DNA of 64,000 nucleotides from Dugong dugon (lineage: Eukaryota > Chordata > Mammalia > Sirenia > Dugongidae): positions 22,614,501-22,678,500 of the forward strand of contig CM057476.1 of NCBI GenBank assembly GCA_030035585.1, given 5' to 3'. The position numbers and the translations under genes are program-made. The notes below the pieces were generated by a model that was not told the DNA's origin, made no database searches, and saw only the letters and a program-made list of their open reading frames with translations. Below are positions 34,134 to 44,974 of this stretch, piece by piece. The number at the start of each line of letters is the position of its first letter. Within the stretch, counting starts at the first letter, position 1.

Positions 34134-34263
34134 ATGTTGTTAGTTGCCGTCAGTCCAACTCATGGCGACCTTATGTATAACAGAACAAAACGTTGCCCGA
34201 TCCTGTGCCATCTTCATGATTGCTGCTATATTTGAGTCCATTGTTGTGGGTATTGTACCAGTC
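34134..34263 (-). mobile_element. Inverted RTE 3'-end copy inside an RTE
   Basis: Antisense RTE tail (tgttgttagttgccgtcagt through ccattgttgtgggtattgta). It sits immediately before the sense version of the same sequence (34264-34390), giving two arms of about 125 bases with almost no spacer. Confidence 0.85.
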
Positions 34264-34499
34264 TAGCCGAAACAATGGACTTAAACATAGGGACAATCAT
34301 GAAGATCATGCAGGCCAGGCAATGTTTCATTCTGTTATACATAAGGTCACCATGAGTCGGAACCAACTTGAAGGCTACTAACAACAACATGCATACTGAA
34401 TGCAGAGACCTTCGCCTTTCATCCCTATTTGGATCGCAAAACACTGGCAGTCAGCCTGTATTCTGAGGAAACTGATGAAGAGGAAATATTTTCGAATAC

Positions 34500-34850
34500 A
34501 GATATTGGATGCTAAGTGAAATAAACCAGACACAAAAAGACAAAAATTGTATGATTCTACTTATATGAATCCCCATCACCCCTTGCCTATCTAGAACAGG
34601 TGAATTTACAGATACAGAAAGTATTACCAGTGGCTGGGAGAAGGGGAAAGGGTGATTTACTGCTCAATGGGTATAGAGCTTCTAATTTTGAAAATTAGAC
34701 AGTGGTGATAATTCTACAACACTGTGATTGCAATTAATGCCACTGAATTGTACACTTAAAGATGGTTAAAATGGCAAATTTTATATTTTATATGTATGTA
34801 TTACTAAACATGCATACCTTAGTAATATATATATATTACTAAAAAAAAAA
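34500..34850 (+). mobile_element. Old L1 3' end, sense
   Basis: 'aagtgaaataaaccagacacaaaaagacaa', 'ttaccagtggctgggagaagggg', 'attaatgccactgaattgtacacttaaa', 'ggttaaaatggcaaatttta', then an A/T run. A parallel copy lies at 57.6-57.9 kb. Confidence 0.8.
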
Positions 34851-35002
34851 AAATTTTTTTAGCCTACAAAAAAAATAAATAAAAATACAGAATTCAGGAA
34901 TTCACCCAAAGGTCTGGCCAGATAATGATGAAGGCCAGAGTCTACAATGAAGGCCACAATCAGCAAGTCCCACCCATAAGCTCAGAGCTTTTTAGTCTAC
35001 CC

Positions 35003-35170
35003 TGCTCTTATGGCACAGTAGTTAAGAGCTACGGCTGCTGACCAAAAGGTCGGCAGTTCAAATCCACCAGCAGCTCCTTGGAAAACCTATGGGGCAGTTC
35101 TCCTCTGTCCTTTATGGTCACCATGAGTCGGAATCAACTCAACAGGAACAGGTTTGGTTTTTTTTTGGTA
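35003..35170 (+). mobile_element. AfroSINE, short subfamily, sense
   Basis: tRNA-like head (tggcacagtagttaagagct, B box gttcaaatcc), then cttggaaaacctatggggca and the tail gagtcggaatcaactcaaca, ending in oligo(T). It lacks the ~40-bp block. Confidence 0.9.
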
Positions 35171-35214
35171 CTCTTAAATATGAGCAGACAACCAAGGACT
35201 ACCAGCCATCTGAG

Positions 35215-35360
35215 GACTTCTGAGGAGATATAGGGAAGAAAGGAGAGAGGAAGGAGGGAGAAAAAGAGAGATAAAGGTGGGGGGGGGATGACTAGGTGAA
35301 GAGGAGAAAGGGAGGGAAGAGAAAAGGAAAGGAGGGGGAAGAGGAGGAAACAGAAGAAAC
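35215..35360 (+). repeat. Polypurine (GA/GGA)n tract
   Basis: Almost uninterrupted purines for about 140 bases, including a run of nine G at 35279-35288. The complementary strand is polypyrimidine. Such tracts can adopt triplex (H-DNA) conformations. Confidence 0.9.
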
Positions 35361-36300
35361 AAACACAGACGTACAGGGAAGAAATCTATCTAGAGATAAT
35401 TAACATCTTCTGAGATAAGAGGTCATTCTGTAACCATGAGTAAGAACAGGATGCCACAGAAAGAAAGAGAACGACAACGGTTCTTGGAAATGAAAATACA
35501 ATAGCATAAATAAAAACTAAACAGGAGAGTATGATTATTTTGAGGAGTTCTTCCGGAGAACAGAACCAAAGCACAAAGATATGGTAAATTAGAGAGAAAA
35601 GATTTTTAAAAATAGAGTACCTATACAGAGGTCCAATATCTAAATATTATGAAGTCCAGAAAGAAAGAACAGAGAAATCTGACTGAACATAATTTTCATC
35701 AAGGAAATAATTTAAGAAAATTTCCCAGAACTGAAGGACTTGAGTTACCAGACTGAAATGGGCTACTGAATGCCCAGCATAAATAATGGATGAAAATAAT
35801 CTGACATCAAGGTATGACATTATGAAATTTCAAAACTCTGAGGACAAAGCATCCAAAGAGGAAAAACAGATAAAACACAAAGACTTGGAATCAGATCGGC
35901 CTGGAAATTCTCAACAGCAACACTGGAAGCTAGAAGGCAGAGGAACAATGCCTAAAATTCTCATGAAAAATAATTGTCCTCCCAGATAAAGTTCTCAATC
36001 AAGAATGAAGGTAAAATAATGCTATTTTTAGGCATTTAAGATCTCAAAAACTTACCTCCCATGCAACCTCCTCTAAGGAAGTTACCAGAGGATACCATCC
36101 AACAAAATGAGGGAGCAAACCAAGAAAGAGGAAGACATAGGATATAGGAAACAGGAGAGAGGCAAAGAATCCCCAGGAAGATGTGAAGAGAGCTTCAGGA
36201 TGACAGCCAGCCACCAGACAGAGATAGCCTGCAGATTTTGTCCAAGGTGAAAAGCTCCAGGAGAAATTTCTCAGGGAAGATCAAATTGTTGTTTCTGAAT
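35361..36300 (+). mobile_element. HAL1-like LINE, sense
   Basis: 'aacgacaacggttcttggaaatg', 'atttcccagaactgaaggac', 'ggcatttaagatctcaaaaacttacctcccatgcaacc', 'aaatgagggagcaaaccaagaaagaggaagacat' and 'aaggtgaaaagctccaggagaaatt' follow the order of the half-L1 element HAL1, which has only an ORF1-like gene. No intact ORF. Confidence 0.55.
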
Positions 36301-36312
36301 ATCTGATAGGAG

Positions 36313-36497
36313 TTTAGACCAGTGCTATCTATTAGAACCTTCTGTGATGGTGGAATTTTTCTATATCTGCTTTGTCCAATACAGTAGTCACTAGCCAGAG
36401 CACTGGGAAAGTGGCTAGTGTGACTGAGGAATTAAAATTAATTTAAATTTTAATAGCCACATGTAGCTAACGGCTACCATTTTGAAGAGTGCAGATG
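36313..36497. mobile_element. hAT-type MITE
   Basis: 'tgctatctattagaaccttctgtgatgg', 'ctgctttgtccaatacagtagtcactagcc', 'atagccacatgtagctaacggctacc'. Same group as 18.8 kb. Confidence 0.75.
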
Positions 36498-36664
36498 TAG
36501 ACAAAGTTTGGAGTTGAATTAGGAAAAATACAGAGAAAAGTAAGCAAATGGAAAACAATTATTAACTACAAGGAAAACAATACTCATGCAAGAAAGGAAA
36601 AGCAATCATGGCTTATTGCATAGCTTAGCTCTATACAGAGTTAATATAGTTAGAATAATATAAA

Positions 36665-36807
36665 CGGAGCCCTGGTGGCACAGTGCTTAAGAGCTCAGCT
36701 GCCAACCAAAGGACTGTCAGTTTGAATCCAGCAGGGCAGTTCTACTCTGTCCTATAGGGTCGCTATGAGTTGAAATTGACTCAACAGCAACAGGTTTTTT
36801 GTTTTTT
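36665..36807 (+). mobile_element. AfroSINE with internal deletion and target-site duplication
   Basis: Sense copy, head ggagccctggtggcacagtg, tail cgctatgagttgaaattgac. It has lost both the ~40-bp block and part of the 'ccttggaaaccctatgg' segment. Perfect 11-bp direct repeats aataatataaa lie at 36654-36664 and 36808-36818. Confidence 0.9.
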
Positions 36808-36952
36808 AATAATATAAATGCCAACTATTGACATAACCCAAATTATGTTGGGCTGTTAGGTAGCTTGTTTTTTTTTCTTTCATTTATCAGAAAAGTATAA
36901 ATATTTTCTCTATGCCAATAATTTTTTCCCTCTAATTTCTTAAATGGCTCCA

Positions 36953-37790
36953 TTGTTGTTTTTGTTAGATGCCGTCGAGTTGGTTCCGACTCACAGCGAC
37001 CCTATGTACAACAGAATGAAACACTGCCCAGTCCTGCACCACCCTCACAATTGTTGTTATGCTTGAGGCCATTGTTGCAGCCACTGTGTCAATCTGTCTC
37101 GTTGAGGGTCTTCCTCTTTTTCACTGACCCTCTACTTTACCAAGCATGATGTCCTTCTCCAGGGACTGGTCCCTCCTGATAACATGTCCAAGGCATGTGA
37201 GACAAGGTCTCACCATCCTTGTTTCTAATGAGTATTCTGGCTGTACTTCTTCCAAGACAGATTTGTTCATTCTTCTCAAACACCATAATTCAAAGGCAGC
37301 AATTCTTCTTTGGGCTTCCTTATTCATTGTCCAGCTTTCCCATGCTTATGAGGCAACTGAAAACACCATGGCCTGAGTCAAGTGCACCTTAGTACTTAAA
37401 GTGACATCTTGGCTTTTTAACACTTTAAAGAGGTCTTTTGCTGAAGATTTGCCCAATGCAATGTGTTGCTTGATTTCTTGACTGCTGCTTCCAAAGGCAT
37501 TGATTGTGGATCCAAGTAAAATGAATCCTTGACAACTCCAATCTTTTCTCCATTTATCGTGATGTTGCTTACTGGTCCGGTTGTGAGGATTTTTGTTTTC
37601 TTTACGTCGAGGTGTAAACCATGCTGAAGGCTGTGGTCTTTAATCTTCATCAGTAAGTGATTCAAGTCCTCTTCACTTTCAGCAAGCAAGGTTGTGTCAT
37701 CTGCATATTGCAGGTTAATGCGTCTTCCTCCAATCCTGATGCTGTGTTCTTTTTCATATCGTCTAGCTTCTCGAATTATTTGCTCCATAG
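36953..37790 (-). mobile_element. RTE (BovB-type) LINE 3' fragment with RT motif
   Basis: Minus strand, from the tail (gccgtcgagttggttccgac in antisense) to 'cgaattatttgctcc'. The frame 37417-37788 carries RIGGRRINLQYADDTTLLAES and LDVKKTKILTTG; the YADD complement is at 37696-37707. The C-terminal part (37121-37327) is in another frame: SVLEEVQPEYSLETRMV, CLGHVIRRDQSLEKDIMLGK. Compared with the 50.6-kb copy, about 40 bases around the CW...ILNIPWTSRR motif are deleted. Confidence 0.9.
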
Positions 37791-37885
37791 TGCTTCATCT
37801 TACTGGTCTATAGATTTATTGAACCAGTCCTTCATGGTAGGACATTTAGGTTGTTTAATGAAAAATCTGTGGATCACTACTTTTT

Positions 37886-38576
37886 AAAAAATCAACTATA
37901 ATGAGGCAAAATTTATGTATAATAAAATGGTCAATATAATGCATCTATTTTAAATGTACAGTTTTGAGCTGTGATAAATGTATATATCCTTGTAACCACC
38001 ACCACAATCAAGATATAGAACATTTTCATTACCCTAAAAACATCCCTTATGTCTCTATATCCTCCTCCACCCCTAGGCAACCACCAATTTGTTTCCTATC
38101 ATTATAGTTTAGTTTTGCTTCTTCTAGAATTTCAGGTAAATGACATCATTGAGTCTAGTTTTTTTGTCTCAGCATAAGGTTTTAAAAATTCATTCACATT
38201 TCTGTGTGTATTGTTTGTTTGTTCTTTTTATTGCTAAGCAATAATCCATTGTACAAATATAACACACTTTTCTTATCTGTTGATAGACATTTGGGTTGTT
38301 TCCATTTTGAAGCTATTACAAATAACACTGCTATGAATATTCAAGTACAAGTCATTTAGTAATTATATGTTTTCATTTCTTTTGGGTAAATACACAGGAC
38401 TGAAATTGCTGGATCACTATGGTAAGTGAATGTTAAACTTTACAGCAATATGACAAACTGTTTCGCAATTGGTTGTACCATTTAGAGAATTCTAAAAGCT
38501 TTCTATCTTTGACAACACTTGGTATTATCAATATTTTTAGCCATTCTAGTGGAAGTGCACTAGTATCTCAATTTGG
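37886..38576 (-). mobile_element. Old L1 3' region, antisense
   Basis: 'gtacagttttgagctgtgataaatgtat', 'gcaaccaccaatttgtttcc', 'attgctaagcaataatccattgt', 'gacatttgggttgtttccattttgaagc', 'tgctggatcactatggtaag'. This is the L1 ORF2 end and 3'UTR read backwards. Confidence 0.8.
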
Positions 38577-38752
38577 TTTTTTTATCTTTTTTTTTCAGTG
38601 TGGTGAAAATAAAAACAACAAAACATTCACCAGTTCAATAATTTCTACATGTATAATTTAGTGACATTGATTACATTCTTCCTGTTGTACAACCATTATC
38701 GATATCCTTTTCCAAATTATTCCACCACTATTAACATAACTTCAATGCCCCT
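38577..38752 (-). mobile_element. L1 3'UTR piece, antisense
   Basis: 'tggtgaaaataaaaacaac', 'cagttcaataatttctacatg', 'agtgacattgattacattcttcc'. Related to the 3'UTR module near 41.8 and 53.3 kb. Confidence 0.65.
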
Positions 38753-38754
38753 TA

Positions 38755-39328
38755 TTATGGATTGAATTGCGTCCTCCAAAAATGTGTGTCAACTTGGCTA
38801 GGCCATGATTCCCAGTATTGTGTGGCTGCCCTCCATTTTGTGATTTGTAATTTTCCTATGTGTTGTAAATCCTAATCTCCACCTGTGGTTAATGAGGCAA
38901 GATTATGTTATGTTAAAGAGGAGTAGAGTGCACTGCAAGACCCTTACTCAGGTCAGAGCCCTGATCTGATATAAGGGGAGTTTCCCTGGGGTATAGCCTG
39001 CATCATCTTTTATCTTACAAGAGATAAAAGGAGAGAGAAATAAGCAGAGAGTGAAGGACCTCATACCACCAAGAAAGAAGTGCCGAAAATGGAGTGTGTT
39101 CTTTGGACCCAGGATCCCTGCGCTGAGAAGCTCTAGACCACGGGAAGAATGATGACAAAGACCTTCCCCTAGAACTGGCAAAGAGAGAAAGCATTCCCCA
39201 GGAGCTGGTGCCCTGAATTCAGACTTCTAGCCTCCTAGACCGTGGGAGGATAAATTTCTGTTTGTTAAAGCCATCCACTTGTGGTATTTCTGTTACAGCA
39301 GCACTAGATAACTAAGACATCCCCTGTC
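38755..39328 (+). mobile_element. MaLR-type LTR, sense
   Basis: 'ttatggattgaattgcgtcctcc', 'gtgtcaacttggctaggccatgattcccag', 'tttggacccaggatccctgcgctgagaagc', 'cttctagcctcctagaccgtggg', polyadenylation signal in 'ggataaatttctg', end 'ctagataactaagaca'. It is the sense counterpart of the LTR at 1437-1938. Confidence 0.85.
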
Positions 39329-39334
39329 TTAGGC

Positions 39335-39840
39335 TAGGTTCTCTAGAGAAGAAAAACCAGTAAAGGGTATAAATATATATACAGAGATATTTATATCAAG
39401 GAGATGGCTCATGAGGCTGTAGAGGCTGGAACATCCCAAGTCTGTGGGTGAGGATAGAGGCTTCTCCTGATTCACATAGCTACACGGGCTGGCAAGATTG
39501 GCAGGTCAGAGAGAAGGGTTCTTGCTCACAGGCTGCAAAGATCGATGAATCTCAAGATTGGCAGGCAAGACCACAGGTAAGCTGCTAGCTCACGTCCCAA
39601 GAACCGGAGGTCAGACAAACAGGAGCCAGCTGCAGGATCCAGAGAGAGCAAAAGCCCACGAGCCCTGCCAGAATGTCCACTTATATTTGATGCAGGCCGC
39701 ACGCCCAAGGAAACTCCCTTTCAACTGACTGGCTACTCACAGCAGATCCCATCATGGAGGTGATCACAACATCATATGACTGCCAAACCACTGAAAATCA
39801 TGGCCCAGCCAAGTTGACACACAACCTTAACCATCACACC
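39335..39840 (-). mobile_element. MaLR-type LTR, antisense
   Basis: 'gtcttaggctaggttctctagag', 'gttcttgctcacaggctgcaaag', 'ggaaactccctttcaactgactgg', 'ggcccagccaagttgacacacaaccttaacc'. It faces the LTR above with only about six bases between them and is the same family as 26636-27197. Confidence 0.88.
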
Positions 39841-40367
39841 CCCTAAGCAAAAACTCCCCATTTCCCCCTCCATCCCATACAGTATCTGTCATTTTTCAAT
39901 CGACTTATTTCACTCAGCATAATGTTTTCAAGGCTCATTCATGTTGTGGCATGTATCGGGACTTCATTTTTCTTTATGTTGAGTAACATTCCCATGCATG
40001 TACATACCCCATATTTTGTTTATTCATTCATCTATTGATGAACACTTTGGTTGTTTCCACATTTTGGCTATTGTGAAAACTGCTGCAATAAACGTTGCTG
40101 TATAGGTTTCTCTTTGTGTTCCTGCTTTCACTTCTTCTGGGTATATACTTAGGATTGGGATTGCTGGGTCATTTGGCAGTTGTATGTTCAACTTTTTGAG
40201 GAACTGCCAAACTGTTCCACAGCAGCTGTACCATTTTACATTCCCACCGTCAATGAACGAGGGTTCCAGTTTCTCCACGATATTGTCAACACCTGTTGTT
40301 TCACATTTTTCTGATCATTGCCATTCTAATGGAGGTGATGTAGTATCTAACTGAGGTTTTGATTGGT

Positions 40368-40547
40368 TAAGCAATCTGCTGCTAATCAAAAGGTTGGCGT
40401 TTGAACCTACTCAGCAGCTCTGTGGGAGATAGATCTGACGATCTGCTCCTGTAAAGATTACAGCCTTAAAAACCCTATGGGACAGTTCTACTCTATCAAA
40501 TGGGGTTGCTATTAGGTGAAACTGACTCCACAACATAAGACAACAAT
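40368..40547 (+). mobile_element. AfroSINE, eroded, sense
   Basis: 'ggttaagcaatctgctgctaatcaaaaggttggcg', 'aaaaaccctatgggacagttc', 'ttgctattaggtgaaactgac'. The B box and tail are diverged more than in the other copies. Confidence 0.8.
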
Positions 40548-41632
40548 AATGGCTAACGACGTGGAGCATCCTTCCATGTGCTTGTTGGCCATTTGAATAC
40601 CCTATTTGCTGAAACGCCTGTTCAAGTCCTCTGCCTATTTTTGATTAGGTTGTTTGTCTTTTTGTTGTTAAGTTGTAGACGTTTTTTGTTTTTAAATACA
40701 TATTTTGGATACTAGACCCTTAATAGATATATGGTTCCTGAAAATTTTCTCCCAATCTGTAGGTTGTCTTTTCACTTTGCTGATAAAGTCCTTTGATGAA
40801 CAAAAGTATTTAATTTTTATGAGGTCCTCTTTATCTATTTTGTCTTTTGCTGCTTGTGCTTTTGTTGTTGTATTTGATAATCCATCGTTAAAAACTAGGT
40901 CTTGCAAACACATCCCCTATATTTTCTTCCAAAAATTTTGTGATTTTAGTTTTCACATTTAGGTCCTTGATCCATTTTGACTTGGTTTTTGTAGATGGAG
41001 TGAAGCATGGATCCTGACTCATTCTGCATGTGGAAATCCAATTTTCCCTGCACCATTTATTGAACAAACAATTCCTTCCACATTAAATGGACTCTTTTCG
41101 AAAATCAGTTGACCATAGGTGTATGGATTTATTTCTGGACTCTCAATTCTATTCCACTGGTCTGTATATTATTATATCAGTATCAGACTATTTTAATTAC
41201 TGTGGCTTTATAGTATGTTTTGAAATCAGGAAGTGTGAGTCCTCCTACTTTATTCTTCTTCTTCAAGACTGCTTTAGCTATTTAGGGTCCCTTGCCCGTC
41301 CATATAAATTTGAGGATTGGCTTTTCCATTTCTGCAAGAAAGCTGTTGCTATTTTGATGAGGACTGTAATGAATTTATAGATTGCTTTAGGTAGTATTGA
41401 TATCTTAACTATATTAATCCTTCCAATCCATGAATACAGAATGTCCTTCCATTTATTTAGGTCTTCTTTAATTTCTTTAAGTAACGTTTTATAGTTTTCT
41501 GTGTACAAGTCTTTCACCTTCCTGGTTAAATTTACTTAGGTACTTTATTCTTTTAGATGCTATTGTAAATAGTAATGTTTCCTTAATTTCCTTTTCTGCC
41601 AACTCAGTACTGATATATAAAAACCTGACAAA

Positions 41633-44553
41633 AAAATTTTTTTTTATTGTACTTCAGGTGAAGGCTTACAGAACAAATAGTTTCTCATGAAACAGTGGTA
41701 CACATGTCGTTTTATGACATTGGTTAACAACCCCACAACATATTAACCCTCTAACTTCTCAACCTTTTTTTTTTTTTTTTTGGTGAAAACACACGTAGCC
41801 AAAGATACACCGTTTCAAAAATTTCTACATACCCAGTTCAGTGACTTTGACTACGCTCTTCCAATTGTGCTGTTATTCTCGCTTAAGATGAAGGCTTACA
41901 GAACTTAACAGTTACTACAAATGTTGCCCTATGACAATGGTTAACAATCTCACAACACATCAACAATATCCTTACTCAATCTTGGGTTCCCTATCATCAG
42001 CTTCCTTGTCCCCTTCTGCCTTCTGGCCCTTGTCACTGGACTCCTGTACCTCATTAGTCTCATTTGGTTTTACGGGGCTGTCCACTCCCAGGCTGAACAG
42101 TGAACCTCGGAGATGACTTCACCACTGAGCTAAAAGGGGGTACTCTCGAGGTTTCTCCAGTCTCCTTTAGGCCAGTAAATCTGGTCTTTTTTTTTTTTTT
42201 TGTGAGTTAGAATTATGCTCTACATCCTTCTCCAGCTCTGTCCAGAACCCTCTGTTGTGATCCTGGTCAGAGCAGTCAGCGGTGGTAGCCGGGCACCATC
42301 TAGCTGTACTGGACTTGGTCTGGTGGAGGCCTTGGTAGCTGTGGACAATTAGTCCTTTGGACTAATCTTTTCCTTGTATCCTGTTCTCTTCATTCTCCCT
42401 TGCTCCCGAAGGGATGAGACCAGTGGAGTATCTTAGATGGCCGCTCACAGGCTTTTAAGACCCCAGACACTACTCACCAAGGTAGAATGTAGAGCATTGT
42501 CTTTATAAGATGTGTCATGCCAATTGAGCTAGATGTTCCCCGAGACCATGGTCCCCAGAGCCCTCCGCCCAGCAATTCAGTCCCTCAGGGAGTTTGGATG
42601 TGTCTATGGGGCTTCCATGACCTTTCCTTGTACAGGTTGTGCTAGTTTCCCCTGTATTGTGTACTGTCTCACCCTTCACCCAAGATACCACTTATCTATT
42701 GCCTATTTAGTATTTCCCTCCCACCCCTCCCATCCCTGGTAACCAACAAAGATTGTTACATTTTTGTGTGAACTTTTTCATGGGTTTTTACAATAGAGGC
42801 CTCATACAATATTTGTCCTTTTGTGATTGACTTATTTCACTCAGCATAATGTCCTCCAGTTTCATCCATGTTATGAGATGGTTCACAGATTCATTGTTGT
42901 TCTTTCTCATTGCATAGTACTTCATTGTGTGTATGTACCATAGTTTGTTTATCCATTCATCTGTTGATGGGCATCTAGGTTGTTTCCATCGTTTTGCTAT
43001 TGTGAACAATGCTGTCTATGGTCAACTGATTTTCAACAAGACCACCAAGATCATTCCATAGGGGAAATTACAGTCTTTTGAACAATGCTGCCATGAACAT
43101 AGGTGTGCATATGTCTATTCGAGTGACGACTCTTATTTCTCTAGGATATATTCCTAGGAGTGGGATTGCTGGATCGAATGGCATGTTTTATTTCTGGACT
43201 CTCAATTCTATCCCACTGATCTGTATGTCTATCATTATGCCAAACCTATACTGTCTCGATTACTGTTGTTTTATAGTAAGTAGTGTGTTTCTAGAAATTT
43301 GTCTATTTCCTCTAGGTTTTCAAATTTGTTGGAGTACAGTTTTTCATAGTACTCTGTTGTGATCCTTTTTATTTCAGTTGGGTCTGTTGTAATGTCCCCC
43401 ATTTCATTTCTTATTTGGGTTATTTGTGTCCTCTCCTGTTTTTCTTTTGTCAGTCTGGCCAGTGGTTTGTCGATTTTGTTGATTCTTTCCAAGAACCAAC
43501 TTTTGGTTTTGTTGATTCCTTCTATTGTTCTTCTGTTCCCTATTGCATTTATTTCTGCTCTGATCTTTACCATTTCCTTTCTTCTGGTGGTTGTGGGATT
43601 TTTTTGCTGTTCTCTTTCTATTTGTTTGAGTGCTGTAGTTAATGTTTTGATTTTGTCCCTTTCTTCTTTTTTGATATGTGCATCTATTGCTATAAATTGT
43701 CCTCTGAGGACTGCCTTTGCTGTGTCCCAAAGGTTTTGGTATGATGTGTTTTCATTCTCATTGGATTCTAGGAATTTTTTGATTCCATCTCTGATTTCTT
43801 CTATTACCCACTGATGTGTAGCAGGGTATTAGCCAGTTTCCATGTAGTTGATTTTTTTTCCTTGCTCTTTGTATTGTTAATTTCTACCTTGATGGCATTG
43901 TGGTCAGAGAAGATACTTTGAATTATCTCAACGTTTTAGATCTTGTTGAGGATTGCTCTGTGGCCTAAGATGTGGTCTATTCTGGAGAACGTTCCATGTG
44001 CATTGGAAAAGAATGTGTATTTTGCAGCGGTTGGATGGAGTGTTCTATATATGTTTATGAGGTCAAGTTGGCTGATTGTGCCCTTTAGGTGTTCTGTATC
44101 TTTGCTGAGTTTCTTCTTAGTTGTTCTGTCCTTTACTGAGAGTGGTGTGTTGAAGTTTCCTACTATTATTCTGGAACTGTCAATTTCTCTTTTCAGTGTT
44201 GTTAGTTTCTTTTATGTATTTTGGAGCCCTGTCATTGGGTGCGTAGATGTTTATTATGGTTATGTCTTCATGATGGATCATCCCCTTAATCATTATATAG
44301 TGTCCTTCTTTGTCTCTTATGGTAGATTTTGTTTTAAAGTCTATTTTATCTGAGATTAGAATTGCCACTCCTGCTCTTTTTTGGTAGTTGTTAGCTTGAT
44401 ATATTTTTTTCCAACCTTTGACTTTTAATAAATTCACATCTTTGTTTCTAAGGTGTGTCTCTTGTAGACAGCATATTGATGGATCCTGTTTTCTTATCCA
44501 TTCTGTCACTCTCCGTCTCTTTATGGGTGCATTGAGTCTATTTACATTCAGTG
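41633..44553 (-). mobile_element. Younger L1, 5'-truncated and internally deleted, with target-site duplication
   Basis: Antisense L1 with its 3' poly(T) at the left. The target-site duplication aaaaacctgacaaa is at 41619-41632 and 44554-44567. Right to left it carries the ORF2 endonuclease start (44180-44566: LNVNRLNAPIKRRR, QETHLRNKD, NIYAPND), a pre-RT piece (43271-43573: EKLYSNKFENLEEIDKFLE), and after a large deletion the C-terminus (42788-43009: KRWKQPRCPSTDEW, KLEDIMLSEISQSQKDKY). The 3'UTR follows at 41636-42780. It begins about ten codons into ORF2 and encodes no functional protein. Confidence 0.92.
43014..43085 (+). repeat. 72-bp inverted L1 patch inside the younger L1
   Basis: Plus-strand ORF2 sequence (gtctatggtcaactgatttt ... 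cagtcttttgaacaa) lies inside a minus-strand L1. It matches 45885-45956 at all but one position. The junctions share gaacaatgct on both sides. Confidence 0.92.
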
Positions 44554-44705
44554 AAAAACCTGACAAATTTTTGTGTGAACTTATATCTTGTCACTTTGCT
44601 GAATTCATTTATTAGTTCTAATAACTTTCTGTGGAACCTTTAGGGTTTTCTATGTATAGGATCATGTTATCTATAAAAAGGGATAGTTTTACTTCCTCCT
44701 TCCCT

Positions 44706-44758
44706 ACAGGGTCGCTATGAGTTGGAATCAACTTGACGGCAACAGGTTTTGGGTATTT
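44706..44758 (+). mobile_element. AfroSINE or RTE 3' tail fragment
   Basis: Only 'cctacagggtcgctatgag', 'ttggaatcaacttgacggc', 'aacaggttttggg' remain. It abuts the old L1 at its left. Confidence 0.75.
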
Positions 44759-44774
44759 TATTTGAGGTCACTAA

Positions 44775-44949
44775 GAAGCCCTGGTGGCGCAGTGGTTTAA
44801 ATAATCAACTGTTAACCAAAACACTGGTGGTTCAAAACCACCAGTGGCTTCACAATAGAAAGATGTGGCAATCTGGTTCCATACAGATTTATAGCCTTGG
44901 AAACCCTACAGGGTGGTTATAAGTCGGAGTCAACTCAAAGGCAGTGGGA
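44775..44949 (+). mobile_element. AfroSINE with target-site duplication
   Basis: Sense, head 'gaagccctggtggcgcagtgg', tail 'gttataagtcggagtcaactc'. The 15-bp direct repeat atttgaggtca(c/t)taa lies at 44760-44774 and 44950-44964 with one mismatch. Confidence 0.92.
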
Positions 44950-44974
44950 ATTTGAGGTCATTAATAATATTCTC

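Larger units (their letters stand above)
32486..34390 (+). mobile_element. RTE (BovB-type) LINE, split by an L1 3' end
   Basis: The first piece (32486-32553) reads 'atcatgataaatggagaag' and 'ttcattctacttggatcaac'. After an L1 3'UTR the same element resumes at about 33682 ('aggagtcaagaaatcaaatg', then 'gatgtcactttgatgattaagg'). It continues to the tail at 34388. An antisense copy of its own 3' end is embedded at 34134-34263. Confidence 0.8.
39846..44700 (-). mobile_element. Old L1, ORF2 3' half and 3'UTR, hosting two insertions
   Basis: Minus-strand L1 ORF2: 'QLPNDPAIPILSIYPEE' then FTIAKMWKQPKCSS (40024-40278), 'NRQPTDWEKIF'-like text at 40692-40913, and [22 protein letters not shown] with [19 protein letters not shown] (41278-41517). 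It breaks at 41619 and resumes at 44568 ('ctttgctgaattcatttattag'). Insertions are an AfroSINE at 40.4 kb and a younger L1 at 41.6-44.55 kb. All frames are broken. Confidence 0.88.

Noticed and set aside
43359..43814. 151-codon plus-strand hydrophobic frame that looks like a membrane protein
   Set aside because: Antisense of the L1 ORF2 RT region. Antisense L1 frames are typically leucine/serine/phenylalanine-rich, and the opposite strand carries recognisable ORF2 residues.
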